Source of the DNA: Odontesthes bonariensis
Lineage: Eukaryota; Chordata; Actinopteri; Atheriniformes; Atherinopsidae
Length of the DNA stretch: 64,000 nt
Direction of reading: 5' to 3'
NCBI RefSeq assembly: GCF_027942865.1
Contig: NC_134507.1
Span: 33,905,711-33,969,710 of the forward strand
Shown here: piece by piece, positions 11,840-25,479 of the stretch
Position numbering within the stretch: the stretch's first letter is position 1
How the letters are laid out: each line of letters begins with the position of its first letter
Program-made: the position numbers and the translations under genes
The notes under the pieces: model-generated
What the model saw: only the letters and a program-made list of their open reading frames with translations
Told to the model about the DNA's origin: nothing
Database searches by the model: none

Positions 11840-12205
11840 TCCCAACTCTTGTGAAATAACAAAACCTGCGGTACATGGTGGTAGTTTCAGGGAGCCATTG
11901 TATTCTGACTTCTAAAATGGAACTATAATCTTTAGAAAAGACGCAGTTTATGAGCACGTCGTGGGATTGAGCTTCCCTGGTTTCTCTGTATGACCATGAA
12001 CACCAAACTACACACAGAGAACAGAGGAGCTTGACAGACACACACTAAGTTATCTGAGAGTCCCATTTGCAGCTGCAGAGAACAATCACATCAGGGAAGT
12101 CGACGTGCAGGCTCAACATCAGCCTCTCAAGCCAACTCTCTGGTAAAATAGGGGCAACGTATGGTTCCAGCACCTATGTAACACATATTTGTCACGGGGA
12201 CTGTG

Positions 12206-12324
12206 GCTTACGGCCACACCGCCCTGAACACGCCCGATCTCGTCCGAACTCGGAAGCCAAGCAGGGTAGGGCCTGGTTAGTACTTGGATGGGAGACCGCT
12301 TGGGAATACCAGGTGCTGTAAGCA
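12206..12324 (+). rRNA. 5S rRNA, unit 8
   Basis: As unit 1; A63. Confidence 0.95.
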
Positions 12325-12938
12325 TTTTTCTCTCTTCTCTTCTCTTCTCTCTGCATGTCTTTTGTTGAAACATCTGTTGATCACCCTGTGATCCATCTTG
12401 CTGATCCTGGATCTGCTAAGGTGTCCCAGGTCATGGTTGCCTTTGATCCTCATACATTTAACTTTGTCCTGACAAAGGAGCAGTTCCAAAAAGTCAAACA
12501 GGGACTGCCTTTGCATTTGACGCAGTCAAACTGCATGCGCCTGGAGAAGCCAAAAGGCTTACAGCACCTGGTATTCCCAGGCGGTCTCCCCATCCAAGTA
12601 CTAACCAGGCCCGACTCTGCTTAGCTTCTGAGATAAAACTCTGGCTTTTAGTCTGCGAAAAGAGAGTGAAAGTGAACTCCACTTTGAGATGGCTCTGGGA
12701 TTGGGCCGACTGGGAGAATTGCTTGAAAAAAAGCTCTACACCCAATGAGCGGTCAGAACAAAGCCTCAAGACCCCTAGTCTTTTGCACAGAGTAAAAGAC
12801 AAAGCAGCCATTGAATAGGGCCCGATTGTTCCTACCTGGTCGGCCGAGGAGCCAGCGTCTCAACCAAGCAAAGCTCACCGTGGGGAAGGTGGCTATGCCA
12901 ACTAGCCTGATGCACTGCTCCCGCAGTGTCAAATACTC

Positions 12939-13057
12939 GTACTCTGGTTTCTCTTCATAACGTACAAGTCTTTCGCCTTTTACTAAAGACTTCCGTGGAG
13001 AGCAGCATTAATGAGTTGTTTCTATTTTTGGAAGGCTTTACCTTTGCGGGTGAAGCC
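12939..13057 (+). ncRNA. U5 snRNA, unit 8
   Basis: As unit 1. Confidence 0.92.
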
Positions 13058-13355
13058 CATTCTGTCTGTGCAAAGGAAATCTTCTTGCTGTGCCAAGTGA
13101 CTTCTCGGAGTAGAGTCACCTTATTTCTTGAGACCGTGCCCATGTTCAAAGCTGGAGCGCTAAATTGTTGTTGTTTGAATGGTGCTCAGTGGAGCGGGCG
13201 GGAGTGCAAAGTTGTACCATCTGAAACGGCTGAAGAGTGCTCACTGCAGCGGGTGGGCGGAGGTGCAAAGTGACGCTTTGTAGGCAAAAAAAGAGCACCG
13301 CCACAAGTGCGCATTGTGCCAGGAAGGGCTGTCGGACGTGAAACAGTGGAGGGTT

Positions 13356-13544
13356 ATCGCTTCTCGGCCTTTTGGCTAAGATCAAGTGTAGTATCTGTTC
13401 TTATCAGTTTAATATCTGATACGTCCTCTATATGAGGACTACATATTAAATGGATTTTTAGGCACAGGGGTTGAAAAAGGGGCTTGCTCCGTTCACTCCA
13501 CGCATCGACCCGGTACTGCAGTGCCGCTGGGAACGGTGCACTCT
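13356..13544 (+). ncRNA. U2 snRNA, unit 8
   Basis: GTAGTA intact; -25 type G. Confidence 0.94.
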
Positions 13545-13910
13545 TCCCAACTCTTGTGAAATAACAAAACCTGCGGTACATGGTGGTAGTTTCAGGGAGC
13601 CATTGTATTCTGACTTCTAAAATGGAACTATAATCTTTAGAAAAGACGCAGTTTATGAGCACGTCGTGGGATTGAGCTTCCCTGGTTTCTCTGTATGACC
13701 ATGAACACCAAACTACACACAGAGAACAGAGGAGCTTGACAGACACACACTAAGTTATCTGAGAGTCCCATTTGCAGCTGCAGAGAACAATCACATCAGG
13801 GAAGTCGACGTGCAGGCTCAACATCAGCCTCTCAAGCCAACTCTCTGGTAAAATAGGGGCAACGTATGGTTCCAGCACCTATGTAACACATATTTGTCAC
13901 GGGGACTGTG

Positions 13911-14029
13911 GCTTACGGCCACACCGCCCTGAACACGCCCGATCTCGTCCGAACTCGGAAGCCAAGCAGGGTAGGGCCTGGTTAGTACTTGGATGGGAGA
14001 CCGCTTGGGAATACCAGGTGCTGTAAGCA
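13911..14029 (+). rRNA. 5S rRNA, unit 9
   Basis: As unit 1; A63. Confidence 0.95.
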
Positions 14030-14643
14030 TTTTTCTCTCTTCTCTTCTCTTCTCTCTGCATGTCTTTTGTTGAAACATCTGTTGATCACCCTGTGATCCA
14101 TCTTGCTGATCCTGGATCTGCTAAGGTGTCCCAGGTCATGGTTGCCTTTGATCCTCATACATTTAACTTTGTCCTGACAAAGGAGCAGTTCCAAAAAGTC
14201 AAACAGGGACTGCCTTTGCATTTGACGCAGTCAAACTGCATGCGCCTGGAGAAGCCAAAAGGCTTACAGCACCTGGTATTCCCAGGCGGTCTCCCCATCC
14301 AAGTACTAACCAGGCCCGACTCTGCTTAGCTTCTGAGATAAAACTCTGGCTTTTAGTCTGCGAAAAGAGAGTGAAAGTGAACTCCACTTTGAGATGGCTC
14401 TGGGATTGGGCCGACTGGGAGAATTGCTTGAAAAAAAGCTCTACACCCAATGAGCGGTCAGAACAAAGCCTCAAGACCCCTAGTCTTTTGCACAGAGTAA
14501 AAGACAAAGCAGCCATTGAATAGGGCCCGATTGTTCCTACCTGGTCGGCCGAGGAGCCAGCGTCTCAACCAAGCAAAGCTCACCGTGGGGAAGGTGGCTA
14601 TGCCAACTAGCCTGATGCACTGCTCCCGCAGTGTCAAATACTC

Positions 14644-14762
14644 GTACTCTGGTTTCTCTTCATAACGTACAAGTCTTTCGCCTTTTACTAAAGACTTCCG
14701 TGGAGAGCAGCATTAATGAGTTGTTTCTATTTTTGGAAGGCTTTACCTTTGCGGGTGAAGCC
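14644..14762 (+). ncRNA. U5 snRNA, unit 9
   Basis: As unit 1. Confidence 0.92.
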
Positions 14763-15060
14763 CATTCTGTCTGTGCAAAGGAAATCTTCTTGCTGTGCCA
14801 AGTGACTTCTCGGAGTAGAGTCACCTTATTTCTTGAGACCGTGCCCATGTTCAAAGCTGGAGCGCTAAATTGTTGTTGTTTGAATGGTGCTCAGTGGAGC
14901 GGGCGGGAGTGCAAAGTTGTACCATCTGAAACGGCTGAAGAGTGCTCACTGCAGCGGGTGGGCGGAGGTGCAAAGTGACGCTTTGTAGGCAAAAAAAGAG
15001 CACCGCCACAAGTGCGCATTGTGCCAGGAAGGGCTCTCGGACGTGAAACAGTGGAGGGTT

Positions 15061-15249
15061 ATCGCTTCTCGGCCTTTTGGCTAAGATCAAGTGTAGTATC
15101 TGTTCTTATCAGTTTAATATCTGATACGTCCTCTATATGAGGACTACATATTAAATGGATTTTTAGGCACAGGGGTTGAAAAAGGGGCTTGCTCCGTTCA
15201 CTCCACGCATCGACCCGGTACTGCAGTGCCGCTGGGAACGGTGCACTCT
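15061..15249 (+). ncRNA. U2 snRNA, unit 9
   Basis: GTAGTA intact; -25 type C. Confidence 0.94.
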
Positions 15250-15615
15250 TCCCAACTCTTGTGAAATAACAAAACCTGCGGTACATGGTGGTAGTTTCAG
15301 GGAGCCATTGTATTCTGACTTCTAAAATGGAACTATAATCTTTAGAAAAGACGCAGTTTATGAGCACGTCGTGGGATTGAGCTTCCCTGGTTTCTCTGTA
15401 TGACCATGAACACCAAACTACACACAGAGAACAGAGGAGCTTGACAGACACACACTAAGTTATCTGAGAGTCCCATTTGCAGCTGCAGAGAACAATCACA
15501 TCAGGGAAGTCGACGTGCAGGCTCAACATCAGCCTCTCAAGCCAACTCTCTGGTAAAATAGGGGCAACGTATGGTTCCAGCACCTATGTAACACATATTT
15601 GTCACGGGGACTGTG

Positions 15616-15734
15616 GCTTACGGCCACACCGCCCTGAACACGCCCGATCTCGTCCGAACTCGGAAGCCAAGCAGGGTAGGGCCTGGTTAGTACTTGGATG
15701 GGAGACCGCTTGGGAATACCAGGTGCTGTAAGCA
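15616..15734 (+). rRNA. 5S rRNA, unit 10
   Basis: As unit 1; A63. Confidence 0.95.
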
Positions 15735-16348
15735 TTTTTCTCTCTTCTCTTCTCTTCTCTCTGCATGTCTTTTGTTGAAACATCTGTTGATCACCCTGTG
15801 ATCCATCTTGCTGATCCTGGATCTGCTAAGGTGTCCCAGGTCATGGTTGCCTTTGATCCTCATACATTTAACTTTGTCCTGACAAAGGAGCAGTTCCAAA
15901 AAGTCAAACAGGGACTGCCTTTGCATTTGACGCAGTCAAACTGCATGCGCCTGGAGAAGCCAAAAGGCTTACAGCACCTGGTATTCCCAGGCGGTCTCCC
16001 CATCCAAGTACTAACCAGGCCCGACTCTGCTTAGCTTCTGAGATAAAACTCTGGCTTTTAGTCTGCGAAAAGAGAGTGAAAGTGAACTCCACTTTGAGAT
16101 GGCTCTGGGATTGGGCCGACTGGGAGAATTGCTTGAAAAAAAGCTCTACACCCAATGAGCGGTCAGAACAAAGCCTCAAGACCCCTAGTCTTTTGCACAG
16201 AGTAAAAGACAAAGCAGCCATTGAATAGGGCCCGATTGTTCCTACCTGGTCGGCCGAGGAGCCAGCGTCTCAACCAAGCAAAGCTCACCGTGGGGAAGGT
16301 GGCTATGCCAACTAGCCTGATGCACTGCTCCCGCAGTGTCAAATACTC

Positions 16349-16467
16349 GTACTCTGGTTTCTCTTCATAACGTACAAGTCTTTCGCCTTTTACTAAAGAC
16401 TTCCGTGGAGAGCAGCATTAATGAGTTGTTTCTATTTTTGGAAGGCTTTACCTTTGCGGGTGAAGCC
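16349..16467 (+). ncRNA. U5 snRNA, unit 10
   Basis: As unit 1. Confidence 0.92.
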
Positions 16468-16765
16468 CATTCTGTCTGTGCAAAGGAAATCTTCTTGCTG
16501 TGCCAAGTGACTTCTCGGAGTAGAGTCACCTTATTTCTTGAGACCGTGCCCATGTTCAAAGCTGGAGCGCTAAATTGTTGTTGTTTGAATGGTGCTCAGT
16601 GGAGCGGGCGGGAGTGCAAAGTTGTACCATCTGAAACGGCTGAAGAGTGCTCACTGCAGCGGGTGGGCGGAGGTGCAAAGTGACGCTTTGTAGGCAAAAA
16701 AAGAGCACCGCCACAAGTGCGCATTGTGCCAGGAAGGGCTGTCGGACGTGAAACAGTGGAGGGTT

Positions 16766-16954
16766 ATCGCTTCTCGGCCTTTTGGCTAAGATCAAGTGTA
16801 GTATCTGTTCTTATCAGTTTAATATCTGATACGTCCTCTATATGAGGACTACATATTAAATGGATTTTTAGGCACAGGGGTTGAAAAAGGGGCTTGCTCC
16901 GTTCACTCCACGCATCGACCCGGTACTGCAGTGCCGCTGGGAACGGTGCACTCT
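16766..16954 (+). ncRNA. U2 snRNA, unit 10
   Basis: GTAGTA intact; -25 type G. Confidence 0.94.
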
Positions 16955-17320
16955 TCCCAACTCTTGTGAAATAACAAAACCTGCGGTACATGGTGGTAGT
17001 TTCAGGGAGCCATTGTATTCTGACTTCTAAAATGGAACTATAATCTTTAGAAAAGACGCAGTTTATGAGCACGTCGTGGGATTGAGCTTCCCTGGTTTCT
17101 CTGTATGACCATGAACACCAAACTACACACAGAGAACAGAGGAGCTTGACAGACACACACTAAGTTATCTGAGAGTCCCATTTGCAGCTGCAGAGAACAA
17201 TCACATCAGGGAAGTCGACGTGCAGGCTCAACATCAGCCTCTCAAGCCAACTCTCTGGTAAAATAGGGGCAACGTATGGTTCCAGCACCTATGTAACACA
17301 TATTTGTCACGGGGACTGTG

Positions 17321-17439
17321 GCTTACGGCCACACCGCCCTGAACACGCCCGATCTCGTCCGAACTCGGAAGCCAAGCAGGGTAGGGCCTGGTTAGTACTT
17401 GGATGGGAGACCGCTTGGGAATACCAGGTGCTGTAAGCA
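17321..17439 (+). rRNA. 5S rRNA, unit 11
   Basis: As unit 1; A63. Confidence 0.95.
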
Positions 17440-18053
17440 TTTTTCTCTCTTCTCTTCTCTTCTCTCTGCATGTCTTTTGTTGAAACATCTGTTGATCACC
17501 CTGTGATCCATCTTGCTGATCCTGGATCTGCTAAGGTGTCCCAGGTCATGGTTGCCTTTGATCCTCATACATTTAACTTTGTCCTGACAAAGGAGCAGTT
17601 CCAAAAAGTCAAACAGGGACTGCCTTTGCATTTGACGCAGTCAAACTGCATGCGCCTGGAGAAGCCAAAAGGCTTACAGCACCTGGTATTCCCAGGCGGT
17701 CTCCCCATCCAAGTACTAACCAGGCCCGACTCTGCTTAGCTTCTGAGATAAAACTCTGGCTTTTAGTCTGCGAAAAGAGAGTGAAAGTGAACTCCACTTT
17801 GAGATGGCTCTGGGATTGGGCCGACTGGGAGAATTGCTTGAAAAAAAGCTCTACACCCAATGAGCGGTCAGAACAAAGCCTCAAGACCCCTAGTCTTTTG
17901 CACAGAGTAAAAGACAAAGCAGCCATTGAATAGGGCCCGATTGTTCCTACCTGGTCGGCCGAGGAGCCAGCGTCTCAACCAAGCAAAGCTCACCGTGGGG
18001 AAGGTGGCTATGCCAACTAGCCTGATGCACTGCTCCCGCAGTGTCAAATACTC

Positions 18054-18172
18054 GTACTCTGGTTTCTCTTCATAACGTACAAGTCTTTCGCCTTTTACTA
18101 AAGACTTCCGTGGAGAGCAGCATTAATGAGTTGTTTCTATTTTTGGAAGGCTTTACCTTTGCGGGTGAAGCC
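18054..18172 (+). ncRNA. U5 snRNA, unit 11
   Basis: As unit 1. Confidence 0.92.
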
Positions 18173-18470
18173 CATTCTGTCTGTGCAAAGGAAATCTTCT
18201 TGCTGTGCCAAGTGACTTCTCGGAGTAGAGTCACCTTATTTCTTGAGACCGTGCCCATGTTCAAAGCTGGAGCGCTAAATTGTTGTTGTTTGAATGGTGC
18301 TCAGTGGAGCGGGCGGGAGTGCAAAGTTGTACCATCTGAAACGGCTGAAGAGTGCTCACTGCAGCGGGTGGGCGGAGGTGCAAAGTGACGCTTTGTAGGC
18401 AAAAAAAGAGCACCGCCACAAGTGCGCATTGTGCCAGGAAGGGCTCTCGGACGTGAAACAGTGGAGGGTT

Positions 18471-18659
18471 ATCGCTTCTCGGCCTTTTGGCTAAGATCAA
18501 GTGTAGTATCTGTTCTTATCAGTTTAATATCTGATACGTCCTCTATATGAGGACTACATATTAAATGGATTTTTAGGCACAGGGGTTGAAAAAGGGGCTT
18601 GCTCCGTTCACTCCACGCATCGACCCGGTACTGCAGTGCCGCTGGGAACGGTGCACTCT
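18471..18659 (+). ncRNA. U2 snRNA, unit 11
   Basis: GTAGTA intact; -25 type C. Confidence 0.94.
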
Positions 18660-19025
18660 TCCCAACTCTTGTGAAATAACAAAACCTGCGGTACATGGTG
18701 GTAGTTTCAGGGAGCCATTGTATTCTGACTTCTAAAATGGAACTATAATCTTTAGAAAAGACGCAGTTTATGAGCACGTCGTGGGATTGAGCTTCCCTGG
18801 TTTCTCTGTATGACCATGAACACCAAACTACACACAGAGAACAGAGGAGCTTGACAGACACACACTAAGTTATCTGAGAGTCCCATTTGCAGCTGCAGAG
18901 AACAATCACATCAGGGAAGTCGACGTGCAGGCTCAACATCAGCCTCTCAAGCCAACTCTCTGGTAAAATAGGGGCAACGTATGGTTCCAGCACCTATGTA
19001 ACACATATTTGTCACGGGGACTGTG

Positions 19026-19144
19026 GCTTACGGCCACACCGCCCTGAACACGCCCGATCTCGTCCGAACTCGGAAGCCAAGCAGGGTAGGGCCTGGTTAG
19101 TACTTGGATGGGAGACCGCTTGGGAATACCAGGTGCTGTAAGCA
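19026..19144 (+). rRNA. 5S rRNA, unit 12
   Basis: As unit 1; A63. Confidence 0.95.
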
Positions 19145-19758
19145 TTTTTCTCTCTTCTCTTCTCTTCTCTCTGCATGTCTTTTGTTGAAACATCTGTTGA
19201 TCACCCTGTGATCCATCTTGCTGATCCTGGATCTGCTAAGGTGTCCCAGGTCATGGTTGCCTTTGATCCTCATACATTTAACTTTGTCCTGACAAAGGAG
19301 CAGTTCCAAAAAGTCAAACAGGGACTGCCTTTGCATTTGACGCAGTCAAACTGCATGCGCCTGGAGAAGCCAAAAGGCTTACAGCACCTGGTATTCCCAG
19401 GCGGTCTCCCCATCCAAGTACTAACCAGGCCCGACTCTGCTTAGCTTCTGAGATAAAACTCTGGCTTTTAGTCTGCGAAAAGAGAGTGAAAGTGAACTCC
19501 ACTTTGAGATGGCTCTGGGATTGGGCCGACTGGGAGAATTGCTTGAAAAAAAGCTCTACACCCAATGAGCGGTCAGAACAAAGCCTCAAGACCCCTAGTC
19601 TTTTGCACAGAGTAAAAGACAAAGCAGCCATTGAATAGGGCCCGATTGTTCCTACCTGGTCGGCCGAGGAGCCAGCGTCTCAACCAAGCAAAGCTCACCG
19701 TGGGGAAGGTGGCTATGCCAACTAGCCTGATGCACTGCTCCCGCAGTGTCAAATACTC

Positions 19759-19877
19759 GTACTCTGGTTTCTCTTCATAACGTACAAGTCTTTCGCCTTT
19801 TACTAAAGACTTCCGTGGAGAGCAGCATTAATGAGTTGTTTCTATTTTTGGAAGGCTTTACCTTTGCGGGTGAAGCC
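19759..19877 (+). ncRNA. U5 snRNA, unit 12
   Basis: As unit 1. Confidence 0.92.
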
Positions 19878-20175
19878 CATTCTGTCTGTGCAAAGGAAAT
19901 CTTCTTGCTGTGCCAAGTGACTTCTCGGAGTAGAGTCACCTTATTTCTTGAGACCGTGCCCATGTTCAAAGCTGGAGCGCTAAATTGTTGTTGTTTGAAT
20001 GGTGCTCAGTGGAGCGGGCGGGAGTGCAAAGTTGTACCATCTGAAACGGCTGAAGAGTGCTCACTGCAGCGGGTGGGCGGAGGTGCAAAGTGACGCTTTG
20101 TAGGCAAAAAAAGAGCACCGCCACAAGTGCGCATTGTGCCAGGAAGGGCTGTCGGACGTGAAACAGTGGAGGGTT

Positions 20176-20364
20176 ATCGCTTCTCGGCCTTTTGGCTAAG
20201 ATCAAGTGTAGTATCTGTTCTTATCAGTTTAATATCTGATACGTCCTCTATATGAGGACTACATATTAAATGGATTTTTAGGCACAGGGGTTGAAAAAGG
20301 GGCTTGCTCCGTTCACTCCACGCATCGACCCGGTACTGCAGTGCCGCTGGGAACGGTGCACTCT
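20176..20364 (+). ncRNA. U2 snRNA, unit 12
   Basis: GTAGTA intact; -25 type G. Confidence 0.94.
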
Positions 20365-20730
20365 TCCCAACTCTTGTGAAATAACAAAACCTGCGGTACA
20401 TGGTGGTAGTTTCAGGGAGCCATTGTATTCTGACTTCTAAAATGGAACTATAATCTTTAGAAAAGACGCAGTTTATGAGCACGTCGTGGGATTGAGCTTC
20501 CCTGGTTTCTCTGTATGACCATGAACACCAAACTACACACAGAGAACAGAGGAGCTTGACAGACACACACTAAGTTATCTGAGAGTCCCATTTGCAGCTG
20601 CAGAGAACAATCACATCAGGGAAGTCGACGTGCAGGCTCAACATCAGCCTCTCAAGCCAACTCTCTGGTAAAATAGGGGCAACGTATGGTTCCAGCACCT
20701 ATGTAACACATATTTGTCACGGGGACTGTG

Positions 20731-20849
20731 GCTTACGGCCACACCGCCCTGAACACGCCCGATCTCGTCCGAACTCGGAAGCCAAGCAGGGTAGGGCCTG
20801 GTTAGTACTTGGATGGGAGACCGCTTGGGAATACCAGGTGCTGTAAGCA
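20731..20849 (+). rRNA. 5S rRNA, unit 13
   Basis: As unit 1; A63. Confidence 0.95.
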
Positions 20850-21463
20850 TTTTTCTCTCTTCTCTTCTCTTCTCTCTGCATGTCTTTTGTTGAAACATCT
20901 GTTGATCACCCTGTGATCCATCTTGCTGATCCTGGATCTGCTAAGGTGTCCCAGGTCATGGTTGCCTTTGATCCTCATACATTTAACTTTGTCCTGACAA
21001 AGGAGCAGTTCCAAAAAGTCAAACAGGGACTGCCTTTGCATTTGACGCAGTCAAACTGCATGCGCCTGGAGAAGCCAAAAGGCTTACAGCACCTGGTATT
21101 CCCAGGCGGTCTCCCCATCCAAGTACTAACCAGGCCCGACTCTGCTTAGCTTCTGAGATAAAACTCTGGCTTTTAGTCTGCGAAAAGAGAGTGAAAGTGA
21201 ACTCCACTTTGAGATGGCTCTGGGATTGGGCCGACTGGGAGAATTGCTTGAAAAAAAGCTCTACACCCAATGAGCGGTCAGAACAAAGCCTCAAGACCCC
21301 TAGTCTTTTGCACAGAGTAAAAGACAAAGCAGCCATTGAATAGGGCCCGATTGTTCCTACCTGGTCGGCCGAGGAGCCAGCGTCTCAACCAAGCAAAGCT
21401 CACCGTGGGGAAGGTGGCTATGCCAACTAGCCTGATGCACTGCTCCCGCAGTGTCAAATACTC

Positions 21464-21582
21464 GTACTCTGGTTTCTCTTCATAACGTACAAGTCTTTCG
21501 CCTTTTACTAAAGACTTCCGTGGAGAGCAGCATTAATGAGTTGTTTCTATTTTTGGAAGGCTTTACCTTTGCGGGTGAAGCC
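21464..21582 (+). ncRNA. U5 snRNA, unit 13
   Basis: As unit 1. Confidence 0.92.
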
Positions 21583-21880
21583 CATTCTGTCTGTGCAAAG
21601 GAAATCTTCTTGCTGTGCCAAGTGACTTCTCGGAGTAGAGTCACCTTATTTCTTGAGACCGTGCCCATGTTCAAAGCTGGAGCGCTAAATTGTTGTTGTT
21701 TGAATGGTGCTCAGTGGAGCGGGCGGGAGTGCAAAGTTGTACCATCTGAAACGGCTGAAGAGTGCTCACTGCAGCGGGTGGGCGGAGGTGCAAAGTGACG
21801 CTTTGTAGGCAAAAAAAGAGCACCGCCACAAGTGCGCATTGTGCCAGGAAGGGCTGTCGGACGTGAAACAGTGGAGGGTT

Positions 21881-22069
21881 ATCGCTTCTCGGCCTTTTGG
21901 CTAAGATCAAGTGTAGTATCTGTTCTTATCAGTTTAATATCTGATACGTCCTCTATATGAGGACTACATATTAAATGGATTTTTAGGCACAGGGGTTGAA
22001 AAAGGGGCTTGCTCCGTTCACTCCACGCATCGACCCGGTACTGCAGTGCCGCTGGGAACGGTGCACTCT
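21881..22069 (+). ncRNA. U2 snRNA, unit 13
   Basis: GTAGTA intact; -25 type G. Confidence 0.94.
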
Positions 22070-22435
22070 TCCCAACTCTTGTGAAATAACAAAACCTGCG
22101 GTACATGGTGGTAGTTTCAGGGAGCCATTGTATTCTGACTTCTAAAATGGAACTATAATCTTTAGAAAAGACGCAGTTTATGAGCACGTCGTGGGATTGA
22201 GCTTCCCTGGTTTCTCTGTATGACCATGAACACCAAACTACACACAGAGAACAGAGGAGCTTGACAGACACACACTAAGTTATCTGAGAGTCCCATTTGC
22301 AGCTGCAGAGAACAATCACATCAGGGAAGTCGACGTGCAGGCTCAACATCAGCCTCTCAAGCCAACTCTCTGGTAAAATAGGGGCAACGTATGGTTCCAG
22401 CACCTATGTAACACATATTTGTCACGGGGACTGTG

Positions 22436-22554
22436 GCTTACGGCCACACCGCCCTGAACACGCCCGATCTCGTCCGAACTCGGAAGCCAAGCAGGGTAGG
22501 GCCTGGTTAGTACTTGGATGGGAGACCGCTTGGGAATACCAGGTGCTGTAAGCA
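22436..22554 (+). rRNA. 5S rRNA, unit 14
   Basis: As unit 1; A63. Confidence 0.95.
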
Positions 22555-23168
22555 TTTTTCTCTCTTCTCTTCTCTTCTCTCTGCATGTCTTTTGTTGAAA
22601 CATCTGTTGATCACCCTGTGATCCATCTTGCTGATCCTGGATCTGCTAAGGTGTCCCAGGTCATGGTTGCCTTTGATCCTCATACATTTAACTTTGTCCT
22701 GACAAAGGAGCAGTTCCAAAAAGTCAAACAGGGACTGCCTTTGCATTTGACGCAGTCAAACTGCATGCGCCTGGAGAAGCCAAAAGGCTTACAGCACCTG
22801 GTATTCCCAGGCGGTCTCCCCATCCAAGTACTAACCAGGCCCGACTCTGCTTAGCTTCTGAGATAAAACTCTGGCTTTTAGTCTGCGAAAAGAGAGTGAA
22901 AGTGAACTCCACTTTGAGATGGCTCTGGGATTGGGCCGACTGGGAGAATTGCTTGAAAAAAAGCTCTACACCCAATGAGCGGTCAGAACAAAGCCTCAAG
23001 ACCCCTAGTCTTTTGCACAGAGTAAAAGACAAAGCAGCCATTGAATAGGGCCCGATTGTTCCTACCTGGTCGGCCGAGGAGCCAGCGTCTCAACCAAGCA
23101 AAGCTCACCGTGGGGAAGGTGGCTATGCCAACTAGCCTGATGCACTGCTCCCGCAGTGTCAAATACTC

Positions 23169-23287
23169 GTACTCTGGTTTCTCTTCATAACGTACAAGTC
23201 TTTCGCCTTTTACTAAAGACTTCCGTGGAGAGCAGCATTAATGAGTTGTTTCTATTTTTGGAAGGCTTTACCTTTGCGGGTGAAGCC
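23169..23287 (+). ncRNA. U5 snRNA, unit 14
   Basis: As unit 1. Confidence 0.92.
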
Positions 23288-23585
23288 CATTCTGTCTGTG
23301 CAAAGGAAATCTTCTTGCTGTGCCAAGTGACTTCTCGGAGTAGAGTCACCTTATTTCTTGAGACCGTGCCCATGTTCAAAGCTGGAGCGCTAAATTGTTG
23401 TTGTTTGAATGGTGCTCAGTGGAGCGGGCGGGAGTGCAAAGTTGTACCATCTGAAACGGCTGAAGAGTGCTCACTGCAGCGGGTGGGCGGAGGTGCAAAG
23501 TGACGCTTTGTAGGCAAAAAAAGAGCACCGCCACAAGTGCGCATTGTGCCAGGAAGGGCTGTCGGACGTGAAACAGTGGAGGGTT

Positions 23586-23774
23586 ATCGCTTCTCGGCCT
23601 TTTGGCTAAGATCAAGTGTAGTATCTGTTCTTATCAGTTTAATATCTGATACGTCCTCTATATGAGGACTACATATTAAATGGATTTTTAGGCACAGGGG
23701 TTGAAAAAGGGGCTTGCTCCGTTCACTCCACGCATCGACCCGGTACTGCAGTGCCGCTGGGAACGGTGCACTCT
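23586..23774 (+). ncRNA. U2 snRNA, unit 14
   Basis: GTAGTA intact; -25 type G. Confidence 0.94.
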
Positions 23775-24140
23775 TCCCAACTCTTGTGAAATAACAAAAC
23801 CTGCGGTACATGGTGGTAGTTTCAGGGAGCCATTGTATTCTGACTTCTAAAATGGAACTATAATCTTTAGAAAAGACGCAGTTTATGAGCACGTCGTGGG
23901 ATTGAGCTTCCCTGGTTTCTCTGTATGACCATGAACACCAAACTACACACAGAGAACAGAGGAGCTTGACAGACACACACTAAGTTATCTGAGAGTCCCA
24001 TTTGCAGCTGCAGAGAACAATCACATCAGGGAAGTCGACGTGCAGGCTCAACATCAGCCTCTCAAGCCAACTCTCTGGTAAAATAGGGGCAACGTATGGT
24101 TCCAGCACCTATGTAACACATATTTGTCACGGGGACTGTG

Positions 24141-24259
24141 GCTTACGGCCACACCGCCCTGAACACGCCCGATCTCGTCCGAACTCGGAAGCCAAGCAGG
24201 GTAGGGCCTGGTTAGTACTTGGATGGGAGACCGCTTGGGAATACCAGGTGCTGTAAGCA
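24141..24259 (+). rRNA. 5S rRNA, unit 15
   Basis: As unit 1; A63. Confidence 0.95.
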
Positions 24260-24538
24260 TTTTTCTCTCTTCTCTTCTCTTCTCTCTGCATGTCTTTTGT
24301 TGAAACATCTGTTGATCACCCTGTGATCCATCTTGCTGATCCTGGATCTGCTAAGGTGTCCCAGGTCATGGTTGCCTTTGATCCTCATACATTTAACTTT
24401 GTCCTGACAAAGGAGCAGTTCCAAAAAGTCAAACAGGGACTGCCTTTGCATTTGACGCAGTCAAACTGCATGCGCCTGGAGAAGCCAAAAGGCTTACAGC
24501 ACCTGGTATTCCCAGGCGGTCTCCCCATCCAAGTACTA

Positions 24539-24569
<31 letters not shown>

Positions 24570-24873
24570 AAAACTCTGGCTTTTAGTCTGCGAAAAGAGA
24601 GTGAAAGTGAACTCCACTTTGAGATGGCTCTGGGATTGGGCCGACTGGGAGAATTGCTTGAAAAAAAGCTCTACACCCAATGAGCGGTCAGAACAAAGCC
24701 TCAAGACCCCTAGTCTTTTGCACAGAGTAAAAGACAAAGCAGCCATTGAATAGGGCCCGATTGTTCCTACCTGGTCGGCCGAGGAGCCAGCGTCTCAACC
24801 AAGCAAAGCTCACCGTGGGGAAGGTGGCTATGCCAACTAGCCTGATGCACTGCTCCCGCAGTGTCAAATACTC

Positions 24874-24992
24874 GTACTCTGGTTTCTCTTCATAACGTAC
24901 AAGTCTTTCGCCTTTTACTAAAGACTTCCGTGGAGAGCAGCATTAATGAGTTGTTTCTATTTTTGGAAGGCTTTACCTTTGCGGGTGAAGCC
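24874..24992 (+). ncRNA. U5 snRNA, unit 15
   Basis: As unit 1. Confidence 0.92.
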
Positions 24993-25290
24993 CATTCTGT
25001 CTGTGCAAAGGAAATCTTCTTGCTGTGCCAAGTGACTTCTCGGAGTAGAGTCACCTTATTTCTTGAGACCGTGCCCATGTTCAAAGCTGGAGCGCTAAAT
25101 TGTTGTTGTTTGAATGGTGCTCAGTGGAGCGGGCGGGAGTGCAAAGTTGTACCATCTGAAACGGCTGAAGAGTGCTCACTGCAGCGGGTGGGCGGAGGTG
25201 CAAAGTGACGCTTTGTAGGCAAAAAAAGAGCACCGCCACAAGTGCGCATTGTGCCAGGAAGGGCTGTCGGACGTGAAACAGTGGAGGGTT

Positions 25291-25479
25291 ATCGCTTCTC
25301 GGCCTTTTGGCTAAGATCAAGTGTAGTATCTGTTCTTATCAGTTTAATATCTGATACGTCCTCTATATGAGGACTACATATTAAATGGATTTTTAGGCAC
25401 AGGGGTTGAAAAAGGGGCTTGCTCCGTTCACTCCACGCATCAACCCGGTACTGCAGTGCCGCTGGGAACGGTGCACTCT
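25291..25479 (+). ncRNA. U2 snRNA, unit 15 (G152A)
   Basis: GTAGTA intact; -25 type G. It has a private G-to-A change at U2 nucleotide 152 (25442), just before stem-loop IV. Confidence 0.93.
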